From the NCBI RefSeq assembly GCF_900111395.1, contig NZ_FOHV01000006.1, positions 62,001 to 126,000 on the forward strand: a stretch of DNA of 64,000 nucleotides, written 5' to 3'. Source of the DNA: Thorsellia anophelis DSM 18579. GTDB lineage: Bacteria > Pseudomonadota > Gammaproteobacteria > Enterobacterales > Thorselliaceae. The position numbers and the translations under genes are program-made. Positions 33,345-43,189 of this stretch are shown here, in pieces (within the stretch, counting starts at the first letter, position 1; each line of letters begins with the position of its first letter). The notes beneath the pieces are model-generated. The model saw nothing but the letters and a program-made list of their open reading frames with translations. It was not told the origin of the DNA and searched no databases.

Positions 33345-34664
33345 TTATTTTTTCTTAGAATTAGGTTTATTTGTGTTTTTAAGGCATTCTTGCCTAATCT
33401 CAATGTCACAAGCAATCTCTAACCACTCTTTTGCACTTTCGAACTCAGACATTTTTTTGTAGACATCTGCTAATAAAAAAGCAGCGTCGGTATTGTCAAA
33501 TTGATAATATGCTTCTTCACCATAGATTCTCGCAAGATAATAGTCATGGAAAATAAAGTCGACATCGCTATAATATCTAGCGACACTCATTATCGCTTCT
33601 TCGTTTAATTTATTAGCGGCAATACGATAATAATAAAAAGCTTTTTCATCATCAGCTACTACTCCTAATCCTTCTTCATACATGTGACCTAACCAATCAA
33701 GCGCTGATACATGCCCTAATTTTGCTGCCTGTTCAAAATAATGATGGGCTAATTGATAATTCTGTTCATGCCCATAGTCACCGTCATAATAAATATATCC
33801 TAATGTGCCTGCGGAATCTGGATCACCTAACTTAGCAGATTTTTCGAAAGCGTCCATTCCTTTTTTGATGTCATTATTTTTGCCTAAGTGTTCTAAATAG
33901 AGTTTACCAAGGTAATAAAGTGCAATTTTATCTTCTTTAAACTCATCCGCCTCTAGTATATCGAAAGCAGATTGGTAATGATTTGGTAATTTTGTTCCAT
34001 GATAAAATCGGATAGCAACATATTGTCTTGTATCTATATCCCCCCACTTAGCGGCTAATTTAAAGTAATCGGAGGCAATTTTGAGCCTTGACTCTGCGTT
34101 ATTTTCATCTGTTATTAAATAAAGTTCCGCCAACCCTAATGCAGCGTCTACATTTTGAAAATGAAGTAATTTTTTAAAATAAAATGCTGCTTTCTCAGCA
34201 TTAAAAAAAACTCCCTCTTCAGAGTATAGATTACCTAATTCTAAATACGCATCAGTGCAGTCTGCTTTTGATGCTAATTCTAAATAATATAGCGCTTTTT
34301 CAGTATTTTGTTCATAATCATCTTGTGCAAATAGCATCCCTAATTTTATTAATGCTGAACTATCACCTTGCTTTGCTGCTAGATTAAAATATTTTGCAGC
34401 TGAATAAAAATAATCATCCGTGTTAAAAGAAAGCTGATAATACCCTAATGTTAACAATGCATTGATATCCCCATTTTTTCCAGCAATCTCTAATTGCTTA
34501 ATCTCTTTTTCATCCAATTTATCCACCTTAAAACTCGCAATTTGTTCTTGCGAATGAAGGCATTCTTTAGGTTGAGCAATTGTTGTCACTGGATAGAGAC
34601 AAAGGCATCCAACTAGCAAATAAAATAGTAGAGTTGATATTTTGATACGATAAGTTGCATCCAT
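33345..34664 (-). CDS. Exported Sel1-repeat protein
   Basis: This 439-residue protein has an N-terminal hydrophobic segment (LLFYLLVGCLCLYPV) followed by TIAQ, fitting a signal peptide cleaved near residue 30, so it is probably periplasmic. At least eight Sel1/TPR-like repeats of about 36 residues follow, for example AAKYFNLAAKQGDSSALIKLG and AHHYFEQAAKLGHVSALDWLG. Such solenoids bind other proteins, as in HcpA or LpnE. It is upstream of the J-domain gene and probably co-transcribed with it. Function unknown. Confidence 0.82.
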   Translation of the reverse strand: MDATYRIKISTLLFYLLVGCLCLYPVTTIAQPKECLHSQEQIASFKVDKLDEKEIKQLEIAGKNGDINALLTLGYYQLSFNTDDYFYSAAKYFNLAAKQGDSSALIKLGMLFAQDDYEQNTEKALYYLELASKADCTDAYLELGNLYSEEGVFFNAEKAAFYFKKLLHFQNVDAALGLAELYLITDENNAESRLKIASDYFKLAAKWGDIDTRQYVAIRFYHGTKLPNHYQSAFDILEADEFKEDKIALYYLGKLYLEHLGKNNDIKKGMDAFEKSAKLGDPDSAGTLGYIYYDGDYGHEQNYQLAHHYFEQAAKLGHVSALDWLGHMYEEGLGVVADDEKAFYYYRIAANKLNEEAIMSVARYYSDVDFIFHDYYLARIYGEEAYYQFDNTDAAFLLADVYKKMSEFESAKEWLEIACDIEIRQECLKNTNKPNSKKK

Positions 34665-34867
34665 TTAAGCGATACCTTAATTAGTTAAAAGTAACAGTTA
34701 GCCGCTGTAGGAGATTAGTTCGCCTGGCAAGTAAAATTAATAATAATTGCATTATACGCTAAAATTTTCGTATAACGTCATCTCACCCAATAAAATAACC
34801 ACAAGATAAGTGCGAATTTAAAATGCTAAGTAAGTATAGAAATTGGCGCTTATCTAAACATTATTAT

Positions 34868-36214
34868 CTATTTCAACAATGCTATATTTTCCCGTCTTCT
34901 TATATCTAAGATATTTTGTATCAAGCGTATAGTGTTTGCTTTGACGTCTAACGATTTTGCTACTTTGGCAAAATCTGATAACACCTCAACAACTTCAGTA
35001 ATTATCATTCTAGCATCATTCCAAGATTCAATACCTGCTACTGCAGCAAGCTGTTGAATTGACTTTAAAGAGGGAGTATTACCATATCCACAGAACGCTG
35101 TGGCATGTTGATTAAATGGATGAGGACTGAATGTCACATCAAAAAATGGGGCTACATGCCAATTTCCGTTATCATCTTGTAGAAAACTCCAGTTTTTACT
35201 GTGATCATCTTGATTAGAGGCGAATAAATTAAACATAGCTCTCCGGAATTGTAATTTGCCAGCTTCAACAGATTGACATAGCTGCCTACTCAATTTAATT
35301 AAATCTTCATAATCTAAACTGGGTGAGCGATAATCTGCATCGAGCAATCCACATGCACTGTGAAGATGGAATCTACCGTTGTTTTGGTTAGTACAATCAA
35401 AACGTTTAACGGCAAGCCATGCTAATGCACCACTTTTTTCAGGTGCCTCGATAAGCGACCAAGTTTGTGGTCGGCATTTTGCAATATCTGCTAATTGCAA
35501 ATAGACTCCTTCACATAAACCTTCTTCATGACCCAATGGTAAGTTTTGAGAAGTAAATTTAATTATCCAAGCTTCATCATCTTTTTGAGGAATAACTCGA
35601 TACACTCTGTTTTGTGTAGATCTCATTTTTGGAATTGAATGCTCTAAATCTTCTGGTCTCAAATAAATTTGCGCTTTGGGCCTTGCTCCGCCTGAAGTAC
35701 CTACATTCACAAGCATTCCTAAAATATCCACCAAATCATTTTCTGATGCAAGATTACGACTAAATTGGCTATCAAACAGTGATTGAGCACTCAAACCTAA
35801 TGTTGCAAGATTGTATGTATCTAGCTGATTAGGCTGATATTGCGATTGAGGTAAAAATGAGAGTGCGCCGATTGCATGTTCTCCCACAAATGCAAGTCGA
35901 TCCATTGCTGTAACTTGTGTAGGTAAAATGCCACACTGACGAAAAAACCTATCTTGTAATGACAATCCCCAATCATCAGGCAAACTATCAGCATAGACAC
36001 CATGCAAACCGAAGTGTGGCAGTTTAGGTGCAACCTGTAAACTCGTATCGCCTTTTAACAGAAATGGTGATAAATTGCCATAACGATCTAAATATATTTG
36101 GTCATATTGAAAATAAACGGCAGTATGATTCTGAGCTAATGTCCCAGCAAATACTGTTTGACCATTAGTAAGTTTCCGATTAACACTCAATTTTCTAATA
36201 GGCTTAAAATTCAT
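34868..36214 (-). CDS. hipA: HipA-type serine/threonine kinase toxin
   Basis: This 448-residue cytosolic protein has the HipA N-terminal subdomain and kinase core. Motifs: VGTSGGARPKAQIYL (regulatory/P-loop region), LAVKRFDC, the catalytic NQDDHSKNWSF and the metal-binding APFFDVTFSP. HipA kinases of E. coli phosphorylate glutamyl-tRNA synthetase and cause growth arrest and persistence. The upstream antitoxin gene overlaps by a few bases. I prefer the ATG at 36214 to a GTG one codon earlier. The target in this organism is not shown by sequence. Confidence 0.9.
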   Translation of the reverse strand: MNFKPIRKLSVNRKLTNGQTVFAGTLAQNHTAVYFQYDQIYLDRYGNLSPFLLKGDTSLQVAPKLPHFGLHGVYADSLPDDWGLSLQDRFFRQCGILPTQVTAMDRLAFVGEHAIGALSFLPQSQYQPNQLDTYNLATLGLSAQSLFDSQFSRNLASENDLVDILGMLVNVGTSGGARPKAQIYLRPEDLEHSIPKMRSTQNRVYRVIPQKDDEAWIIKFTSQNLPLGHEEGLCEGVYLQLADIAKCRPQTWSLIEAPEKSGALAWLAVKRFDCTNQNNGRFHLHSACGLLDADYRSPSLDYEDLIKLSRQLCQSVEAGKLQFRRAMFNLFASNQDDHSKNWSFLQDDNGNWHVAPFFDVTFSPHPFNQHATAFCGYGNTPSLKSIQQLAAVAGIESWNDARMIITEVVEVLSDFAKVAKSLDVKANTIRLIQNILDIRRRENIALLK

Positions 36215-36497
36215 CACCTAGTACATCTTCAATTGTTTTTGGTATATTAAGATCAGTGTATTTTTCAGGTTGAGTAAGTGCAAAGAGTCGGTTTAAATCA
36301 TCTAAACATTGCCAAAGAAGCAAAAGTTGGCGAAGTGAAATTTTCCCTGTGAGTTCGAATTTTTTAATTGTGGACGCAGGTACTGTACTGCGCGCAGCTA
36401 ATGCTTCGCGTGAAAGCTTTTTTGCTTCACGTAGCTTGCGAAGATGCTGCGCTAAAGCTCTACTAACATCAATATCATCTAAAAGTAATACTCGCAT
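36204..36497 (-). CDS. hipB: HipB-type helix-turn-helix antitoxin
   Basis: This 97-residue protein has an Xre-type HTH at residues 15-60 (LRKLREAKKLSREALAARS, then VPASTIKKFE). It would neutralise the HipA kinase encoded right after it and repress the operon. The acidic C-terminal tail PKTIEDVLGDEF may contact HipA. AAAGGATAC precedes the ATG. A small palindrome at 36567-36582 is a candidate operator. Confidence 0.88.
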   Translation of the reverse strand: MRVLLLDDIDVSRALAQHLRKLREAKKLSREALAARSTVPASTIKKFELTGKISLRQLLLLWQCLDDLNRLFALTQPEKYTDLNIPKTIEDVLGDEF

Positions 36498-36566
36498 GAG
36501 TGTATCCTTTGTTTTTAATCACAGGTAAAGTTGCTTTGATGTTATTAAATGACCATACTAACAAAC

Positions 36567-36582
36567 GGATATCATAATATCC
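36567..36582. promoter_or_regulatory. Candidate HipB operator
   Basis: Arms GGATAT and ATATCC around CATA lie 70 bases upstream of hipB. Autoregulated hipBA operons carry short palindromes at such positions. The rest of the 506-base gap to ugpQ (36498-37003) is AT-rich and without other signals that I can name. Confidence 0.45.
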
Positions 36583-37003
36583 AAATTTAACAAAAAAAGA
36601 CTTATAGAGTGATTATACCACCTAAATTATTTAAAAAGAAAAATCTGAAGTTAATCCTATAATGAACTAAAATAGCGACAATATCCCGATAAAAATGATG
36701 AGTCGTATGGATTTTTTCCGTTCTCAAAGAAAAAAATATAATTTTGAATGGTTTCTAATGCTTGACATATCTATTTTCAAGGAAAATTAAGATGCAGGTT
36801 TTAGCATGGCTTAACACCCACTGAATGATAATGGGAATAACACCTACCATTAAATATCGTGGATTCGTATAATAATTAGATAGACTTGTAGATGATTGCA
36901 GTTTTTTAATGATATATGAGTTCATTCACTCAAAAAAATGCTAAGCTGATGCTTGAACTGACCTATTTTAATCTTTCATTTATTACTATCAATAGGAGTA
37001 ATA

Positions 37004-37750
37004 ATGCGTTCTTTATCTACTTGGCCTTACCCTAATATTGTGGCTCACCGTGGTGGGGGTAATTTAGCGCCCGAAAATACACTCGCCGCTATAAAGAAAG
37101 GGTATGAGTTAGGCCATACAATGATTGAGTTCGATGTCACACTTTCTAAAGATGACATTCCCTTCTTATTACATGATGATACACTCAATAGAACAACTAA
37201 TTCACAAGGTACACCGATAAATTTCACCTGGCATGAATTGTCTAAATTAGATGCTGGAAGATGGTTTTCGTCTGAATTTAATAATGAACCTCTTGCTCAG
37301 TTATCTGAAGTCGCTGATTTATGCTTATCGTTGAATATACAAGTCAATATTGAAATTAAACCACCTAAAGGTCTTGAGGAAAAAACAGGCCGAATTGTCG
37401 CTCGCTTAGCCGAAACACTCTTTAAGCAAAGTAAAATGCCACCACTTCTATCCTCTTTTTCACCAGAAGCATTAAGAGGGGCTAAAGAGGTTGCTCCAAG
37501 CTTACCAAGAGGCTTATTGATGCATCGTTTTAGATCGGATTGGTCTAATCTAGTGAATGAACTTGAGTGCTACTCTATCCATCTAAATTACAAACTGATC
37601 ACCCCAAAACGCTTAGCTCTGTTCAAAGCAAAAAACTTATTTACGCTTGTCTACACTATTAATGATATAACAAAAGCAAAAGAACTATTAGCTATGGGGG
37701 TCAATGCAATTTGTACAGATTGTATCGATATAATAAAGCCTACATTTTAA
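37004..37750 (+). CDS. ugpQ: Glycerophosphodiester phosphodiesterase UgpQ
   Basis: This 248-residue cytosolic enzyme hydrolyses glycerophosphodiesters to glycerol 3-phosphate and an alcohol. GDPD marks are IVAHRGGGNLAPENTLAA (catalytic His and the metal Glu), MIEFDVTLSKDDIPFLLHDDTLNRTT, and VNIEIKPP. It has no signal peptide, which fits UgpQ rather than the periplasmic GlpQ. AGGAGTAATA precedes the ATG. It is convergent with the C-P lyase operon. Confidence 0.93.
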   Translation: MRSLSTWPYPNIVAHRGGGNLAPENTLAAIKKGYELGHTMIEFDVTLSKDDIPFLLHDDTLNRTTNSQGTPINFTWHELSKLDAGRWFSSEFNNEPLAQLSEVADLCLSLNIQVNIEIKPPKGLEEKTGRIVARLAETLFKQSKMPPLLSSFSPEALRGAKEVAPSLPRGLLMHRFRSDWSNLVNELECYSIHLNYKLITPKRLALFKAKNLFTLVYTINDITKAKELLAMGVNAICTDCIDIIKPTF

Positions 37751-38044
37751 TGTGCTTTTAACGCTATGTTCATTAGCACAATACGTAATCCGAAAAATTA
37801 TCAAAGCAAGTTCAATGCCAGAATGAATTGACATCCCCCCTCTCTAAAGGAAAGGGATATAAGGAGTAATCGATAAAACATTCAATGCGTTAAAATTTAA
37901 AAAACAATCAACCCTCACTTAATTAGGGCAGTGAAAAATCACTAAATGGATGTTAGTAACGTGATGCCATCACATCAAGATGAGTCGTCTACTTCAATAA
38001 TATTATGATTTGCTTTAATCACATTCGATTCAATCAACCTAATC

Positions 38045-38800
38045 CTAAATCGTTAGTACCAATCCGTCACTGGCAGCTTGTATGCCATTTGGCAGGCCAT
38101 TTAATTTAATCCACGCATCTAATTCATGTGAAATATGCGTTAAATACGTATAGGTTGGGGTAATACTATGTTCGATTTCAATGACCTGATTCAAGCAATT
38201 ATGATTACGACTAGGATTAGACCTTGGTGGATCGTTACAATCAATTATCATCACATGTGGTCGATTTGTTTTTAAATAATCCATTGTTGAAGTAGGTAAA
38301 CCTGCAGTATCTGTTAAATAAACTAACCTGCGTCCCGTACTGGCTGAAGTAATTTGATATCCAAACGTCACTTTTGAATGCTGCAGGGGTAATGGCATGA
38401 TCTCCATCCCAAGAATTTGATAAGATTCAAATGGCACTAAAGGTTTCTCAAATCGAAGTAACCCTGGATGTTTATACAAATCATCACAGCCAAGCTCATC
38501 AGGTGGCCCATAAACAGAAATAGGATGCCCAGCTCCCCACCTTAAAGGGAACAAACCTTGTACATGATCCATATGGTAATGAGTAAGTAAAAATCCATTA
38601 ATTTGATCTGATGTATATCTATGGTGCAAATCATGAAGACTCGCATCTAAGAAAAGATTTTTTAGATTTTGTGAAATCATAGCACTAGAGGGTTTTCGCC
38701 TTGCAGGTTGCATAGCTTTAGCTTCAATGCATACCTGGCACTCGCATCCAAATACGGGCACTTCAGCAGCATTTCCAGTTCCTAAAAACATAAATTGCAT
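38045..38800 (-). CDS. phnP: Phosphoribosyl 1,2-cyclic phosphate phosphodiesterase PhnP
   Basis: This 251-residue metallo-beta-lactamase-fold enzyme opens the cyclic phosphate left by C-P lyase. It has the THYHMDHVQG metal motif, an N-terminal FLGTGNAAEVPVFGCECQVC with the zinc-binding cysteines of PhnP, and LTDTAGLP. I start it at 38800: GAGGGTGAT lies just upstream of that ATG, whereas the in-frame ATG at 38815 has no ribosome site. It is the last gene of phnGHIJKLMNP. Confidence 0.92.
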   Translation of the reverse strand: MQFMFLGTGNAAEVPVFGCECQVCIEAKAMQPARRKPSSAMISQNLKNLFLDASLHDLHHRYTSDQINGFLLTHYHMDHVQGLFPLRWGAGHPISVYGPPDELGCDDLYKHPGLLRFEKPLVPFESYQILGMEIMPLPLQHSKVTFGYQITSASTGRRLVYLTDTAGLPTSTMDYLKTNRPHVMIIDCNDPPRSNPSRNHNCLNQVIEIEHSITPTYTYLTHISHELDAWIKLNGLPNGIQAASDGLVLTI

Positions 38801-38835
38801 ATCACCCTCTTTCATTACAAAAAATCCAGCTCAAT

Positions 38836-39435
38836 TTAGACCAGTGCATCTCTGCACCCTTTTGTTTGTGAATCGATCAATTTAGTGAGCGAATATAATT
38901 TTTTTAATGCAGACTCAATATGGCTGTCATTTTCGATAAAATGGGTATACGCAGGTAAGGTATCTGCATAATGTTTCGCTCTTGCTAATCTTGCATCTAT
39001 CTCATCTATAGACTCTCTACCACGTTCAATTAGTCTCTTTTTCAATATAGGCTCAGGCACAACTAAACAAATTGCCACCAGATTTGGGCCAAAAATAGAT
39101 TTTGCTTCTGGTAAGTAAGCTCTTGAACCATTAACAACCACGTCATGTCCTTTCTCTATCCAACTTTTCACTTCTTGCCCAATTCCATATCTCAGACCAT
39201 TAGCTTCCCAGTCCATACAAAATAAACCAGATGCTTTTCGATACATGAACTCAGCTTCCGTTAACATGACATGGTTCTCATTGCTATTTTCGAAAGCGCG
39301 AGTAATATATCGATGAGCAACTAATAAAGATCGAAAACAAGACGTTTTATCTGATATTTCTGTCTGCTTTATATGATTGATCAACGTATCCTTACCAGAG
39401 CCGGATGCTCCCATCAGATAGATAAGCTTAGCCAT
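38836..39435 (-). CDS. phnN: Ribose 1,5-bisphosphokinase PhnN
   Basis: This 199-residue P-loop kinase makes PRPP from ribose 1,5-bisphosphate at the end of the C-P lyase pathway. Walker A is GASGSGKDTL at residues 9-18, with guanylate-kinase-like body motifs HRYITRAF and the lid RLARAKHY. Its ATG overlaps the phnM stop (TAATG). Confidence 0.92.
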   Translation of the reverse strand: MAKLIYLMGASGSGKDTLINHIKQTEISDKTSCFRSLLVAHRYITRAFENSNENHVMLTEAEFMYRKASGLFCMDWEANGLRYGIGQEVKSWIEKGHDVVVNGSRAYLPEAKSIFGPNLVAICLVVPEPILKKRLIERGRESIDEIDARLARAKHYADTLPAYTHFIENDSHIESALKKLYSLTKLIDSQTKGCRDALV

Positions 39436-40589
39436 TAAAATACCTGTTTCCCTTTACACCAAACACGCTCAATCATCACTTCAGAGGTATTTTCTATTTG
39501 ATGTAGATGTGGTCTGAACATAACTAGATCAGCTAATTTACCTTCAATGATTTCACCTCTATCAAATAACCCTAAAGAAGCAGCTGGATTATAGGTAACC
39601 AATTGAATTGCCTGAGGCAGAGTAAATGAATTAGTGGGATCACTTGCCACTTTATATGCAGCTTCTAGTAAGCTTTGTGGGTAATAATCAGAGGAAAGAA
39701 TATCTAATGCTGACTGTGATGCTAAAGAACTCGCTGAGATATTACCTGAATGAGACCCCCCTCTAATGATATTAGGCGCCCCCATTAACACTTTAATACC
39801 CCGCGCTTGTGAAGCTAATGCCGCTTCTAATGTGGTTGGAAACTCAGCAATCGAACATCCTATCTCTTTTGACTCTAAAACATGCTCACGCGTCGCATCA
39901 TCATGACTTGCTAATGCAATATTAGCTTCTTTGCATAGATTAGCAATTGTATGTCTGTTTGTATGAGAATAGGTTTGGGCTTTTGCACACTGCACTATTT
40001 CATACTCAGCCATTTTTTCATCTGTAAAATGATATTTACCTTGAAAATATTCTCTATATTTTTCAATTGAGGTATATTGACGCTGCCCTGGCGAGTGATC
40101 CATAAGTGAAACTAAGGAAATATCTTCTTTTTCGATTAAGTATTCAAATAAGGGTAATGTAAATTCACTTGGTAACTCACAGCGTAAATGCAATCGGTGT
40201 TCAGCGCGATTAAGATTCATACTTTGGGTATAATTAATCACATCAAGCATTTTCGTTAAATTATTAAGTCTATGCCCGCCATCACGTTCATCCCCAATGG
40301 AAATGGCATCTAGTACAGTTGTGATACCACTGGCAATAATCAACGCGTCATGACTTCTCATTGCACTAAACGCAGGCCAATCAACCTTAGGTCTTGGAGC
40401 GAAAAATTTATCCAAATTATCGGTGTGTAACTCTACGAGCCCCGGCGCTAAATAGGCTCCCTCTAAATCGATAGCGTCCTTCACATGAGTCCTACCTGTT
40501 TCTACCGATTTAATCAAATCTTGTTCAATTACAACGGTGCCATGAATGACTTCATCTTTCATTATTATGTGTGCGTTTGTTAATATCAT
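39435..40589 (-). CDS. phnM: Alpha-D-ribose 1-methylphosphonate 5-triphosphate diphosphatase PhnM
   Basis: This 384-residue amidohydrolase-fold enzyme removes pyrophosphate from the ribosylated phosphonate triphosphate before C-P cleavage. Visible metal motif LVELHTDNLDKF, then SLMDHSPGQRQY and ASHDDAT. The length is close to E. coli PhnM (378). It ends in overlap with phnN. Confidence 0.94.
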   Translation of the reverse strand: MILTNAHIIMKDEVIHGTVVIEQDLIKSVETGRTHVKDAIDLEGAYLAPGLVELHTDNLDKFFAPRPKVDWPAFSAMRSHDALIIASGITTVLDAISIGDERDGGHRLNNLTKMLDVINYTQSMNLNRAEHRLHLRCELPSEFTLPLFEYLIEKEDISLVSLMDHSPGQRQYTSIEKYREYFQGKYHFTDEKMAEYEIVQCAKAQTYSHTNRHTIANLCKEANIALASHDDATREHVLESKEIGCSIAEFPTTLEAALASQARGIKVLMGAPNIIRGGSHSGNISASSLASQSALDILSSDYYPQSLLEAAYKVASDPTNSFTLPQAIQLVTYNPAASLGLFDRGEIIEGKLADLVMFRPHLHQIENTSEVMIERVWCKGKQVF

Positions 40590-40616
40590 GCTTTTATTCC
40601 AAAAATATGCTGAGGA

Positions 40617-41309
40617 TTAATGGGCGCTTTTTTGCATAGAAAAAAGACGCGTTGCTACCTGATCGCGCGTTTGAGTATCATGAAAAATACCAATTATCGC
40701 CGCTCCCCTAGCTTTGGCTTGGTTGATTAAATTAATCACTACCTCAGCATTTTTGCTGTCTAATGATGCAGTAGGCTCATCAAGTAATAAAATGGGATAA
40801 TCCACAATAAAGCCACGTGCGATATTAACGCGCTGCTGCTCCCCTCCTGAGAAGGTCGATGGTGCAAGTGACCATAAACGTTCAGGTACATTTAACTGAG
40901 TCAGCAAGTTAGCGGCCTTATCACGAGCGACCTGCATATCCGCCCCTATTTCAAGTAAAGGTTGCATCACGATATCAATTGCGCTTACACGAGGGATGAC
41001 CCTTAAAAATTGACTCACCCACCCTATTGTTGTTCTACGCAGTTCAATAATGGCTCTTGGAGATGCGCTAATAAGCTCGGTTTGCATACCTTGGTGATGG
41101 ATAATTATTTCACCCTCATCAGGTTGATAATTGGCAAAGAGCGATCTTAATAATGTGGATTTCCCACTTCCAGAATGCCCATCAAGTACAACGCATTCAC
41201 CGTAGTTAACCGATAGATTAATCCCGCCAAGCACTGGGATTTTTGCACTTTGTTGGTTATGTAAAATAAATGTTTTTCCTACATTTTTGACTTCTATCGC
41301 TATATTCAT
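40617..41309 (-). CDS. phnL: C-P lyase ABC-type subunit PhnL
   Basis: This 230-residue ABC ATPase has Walker [13 protein letters not shown] (about 43-54), signature [15 protein letters not shown] and Walker [14 protein letters not shown]. PhnL binds with PhnK on the C-P lyase core rather than to a membrane partner. Position between phnK and phnM decides the identity among the ABC family. Confidence 0.93.
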   Translation of the reverse strand: MNIAIEVKNVGKTFILHNQQSAKIPVLGGINLSVNYGECVVLDGHSGSGKSTLLRSLFANYQPDEGEIIIHHQGMQTELISASPRAIIELRRTTIGWVSQFLRVIPRVSAIDIVMQPLLEIGADMQVARDKAANLLTQLNVPERLWSLAPSTFSGGEQQRVNIARGFIVDYPILLLDEPTASLDSKNAEVVINLINQAKARGAAIIGIFHDTQTRDQVATRLFSMQKSAH

Positions 41310-41346
41310 TTGATTCTCTTATTAAAAGGATTAACCATGTTTTGCA

Positions 41347-42201
41347 TTAATTTTGTAATATTGAAGAAACTAACAGCTGGGTATATGGATGTTTCGGATC
41401 GTCAAGCACCCTATCGGTTAACCCTGTCTCAACAACACGACCTTGCTTCATCACCATTAATCTATCTGCTAGAAGACGAGCAACGCCTAAATCATGGGTC
41501 ACAATTACAACGGCAATCGACAAGCTGCTAACAAGCTGCCTTAATAGATCAAGCAATTTAGCTTGCACAGACACATCTAACCCACCTGTAGGCTCATCCA
41601 TAAATAAAATAGTCGGTTTCATCACTAGGTTTCTTGCTATTTGCAGTCTTTGTTGCATCCCACCTGAAAACGTAATGGGTAAATCATCAATTCTATCTTC
41701 TGGTATTTCGACTTCTACTAACCAGTTTTTTGCTTGTGTACGTATATCGCCATAATGCCTTTGACCAATCGCCATTAACCTTTCCCCAATATTTCCACCA
41801 GCAGAGATATAGGGTCTTAATCCATCTAATGGGTGTTGGTGAACGATTCCCCATTGAGTTCTCAATAATTTTCGTCTCTGACTTTCGCTCATGTCATACA
41901 ATGAAACTGCATTATTATCTTCATTGCGATACAAGACTTCTCCAGAATCTGGCGTCAAACGCCCAGATAATGCTTTTAAAAGCGTGGTTTTGCCTGAACC
42001 TGACTCTCCGACAATTCCTAGCACTTCTCCTGGGTAAACTTCACACTCGATTTCCATAAATCCTTTGTTAGGCGCAAACAGTTGGGTTAAATTCTTCGCC
42101 CATAGCAAAGGTTGCTCAGCATTAACTGGATTCAGTAGTTGATTGGTGGGTAATTCAATAGTATTACCCTGTGTTGATGTCGCTAAATTAGATGATTGCA
42201 T
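41347..42201 (-). CDS. phnK: C-P lyase ABC-type subunit PhnK
   Basis: This 284-residue ABC ATPase has Walker A GESGSGKTTLLKAL, the LRTQWGIVHQHPLDGLR region, signature FSGGMQQRLQIARN and Walker B TILFMDEPTGGLD. PhnK docks on the PhnGHIJ core and is needed for turnover. It is about 30 residues longer than E. coli PhnK (252) because of an N-terminal extension rich in Ser, Thr and Asn. The phnJ gene lies 59 bases upstream. Confidence 0.93.
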   Translation of the reverse strand: MQSSNLATSTQGNTIELPTNQLLNPVNAEQPLLWAKNLTQLFAPNKGFMEIECEVYPGEVLGIVGESGSGKTTLLKALSGRLTPDSGEVLYRNEDNNAVSLYDMSESQRRKLLRTQWGIVHQHPLDGLRPYISAGGNIGERLMAIGQRHYGDIRTQAKNWLVEVEIPEDRIDDLPITFSGGMQQRLQIARNLVMKPTILFMDEPTGGLDVSVQAKLLDLLRQLVSSLSIAVVIVTHDLGVARLLADRLMVMKQGRVVETGLTDRVLDDPKHPYTQLLVSSILQN

Positions 42202-42260
42202 ATTTTATCGCCTTGTTCTTTATAATATATTTTCAATAATATCTAATGAAGATTATTTCA

Positions 42261-43106
42261 TCATTGCGTATTGACTTTTGACTGACAGTAATCTGTATCC
42301 GAACAGACATACATTCGAGTGCCTTCATCATCAATAACGACTTCATCAAGATAAGTGCCAGATGTTGAACAAATTGCACAAGGCTCATCCCATTTTTGAG
42401 GTTCAAAAGGATAGTCATCAAAATCTAAACTGGTTACTTTTGTATAAGGTGGTACAGCGTAGATACGCTTTTCACGACCAGCACCAAATAATTGCAATGC
42501 TGGCATATAATTCATTTTAGGATTATCAAATTTAGGGATGGGCGAAGGCGACATGATATACCTATCATTCACTTTGACAGGATAGTCATAAGTCGTGGCA
42601 ATATGCCCAAAGCGAGCAATATCTTCATACAGTTTGACCTGCATCACGCCATACTCTTCTAGAGCATGCATTTTTCGAGTTTCTATGTCTCTTGGCTCGA
42701 TAAATCTTAATGGTTCAGGGATCGGCACCTGATAGACAAGTGTTTGGTTTTCGTTGATTTCAGCTTCAGGGATACGGTGACGAGTTTGGATAAGCGTTGC
42801 CTCTTGGGTCTTAGTTGTAGTTTCAACCCCCGTGACTTTCTCAAAAAAATGGCGTATAGAAACCGCATTAGTTGTATCATCAGCACCTTGATCAATGACT
42901 TTTAATACATCGTCTTGTCCAATAATACTTGCGGTTAATTGTATCCCGCCAGTTCCCCAGCCATAAGGCATAGGCATTTCTCGGCCTGCAAAAGGCACTT
43001 GATATCCAGGAATCGCAACCGCTTTTAAAATTGCTCGTCTTATCATACGTTTTGTTTGCTCATCAAGATAAGCAAAATTATAGCCTGCTAAAGTCTCTTC
43101 TTTCAT
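42261..43106 (-). CDS. phnJ: C-P lyase radical-SAM subunit PhnJ
   Basis: This 281-residue protein is the catalytic radical-SAM subunit that cleaves the carbon-phosphorus bond. It begins MKEETLAGYNFAYLDEQTK and has the cysteine set CAICSTSG..YVCSDTDYC near residues 235-265 that holds the 4Fe-4S cluster and the catalytic cysteine. With the start at 43106 the length equals E. coli PhnJ; a TTG seven codons earlier is less likely, as AAAAAGG is properly spaced for this ATG. Confidence 0.96.
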   Translation of the reverse strand: MKEETLAGYNFAYLDEQTKRMIRRAILKAVAIPGYQVPFAGREMPMPYGWGTGGIQLTASIIGQDDVLKVIDQGADDTTNAVSIRHFFEKVTGVETTTKTQEATLIQTRHRIPEAEINENQTLVYQVPIPEPLRFIEPRDIETRKMHALEEYGVMQVKLYEDIARFGHIATTYDYPVKVNDRYIMSPSPIPKFDNPKMNYMPALQLFGAGREKRIYAVPPYTKVTSLDFDDYPFEPQKWDEPCAICSTSGTYLDEVVIDDEGTRMYVCSDTDYCQSKVNTQ

Positions 43107-43189
43107 AGGACTGACCTTTTTATTCAATAATGCGTCTAGTTAATCACTTCTTCAATTTTGCAATCAGATAATGTATTTCTAGTGTTTTT

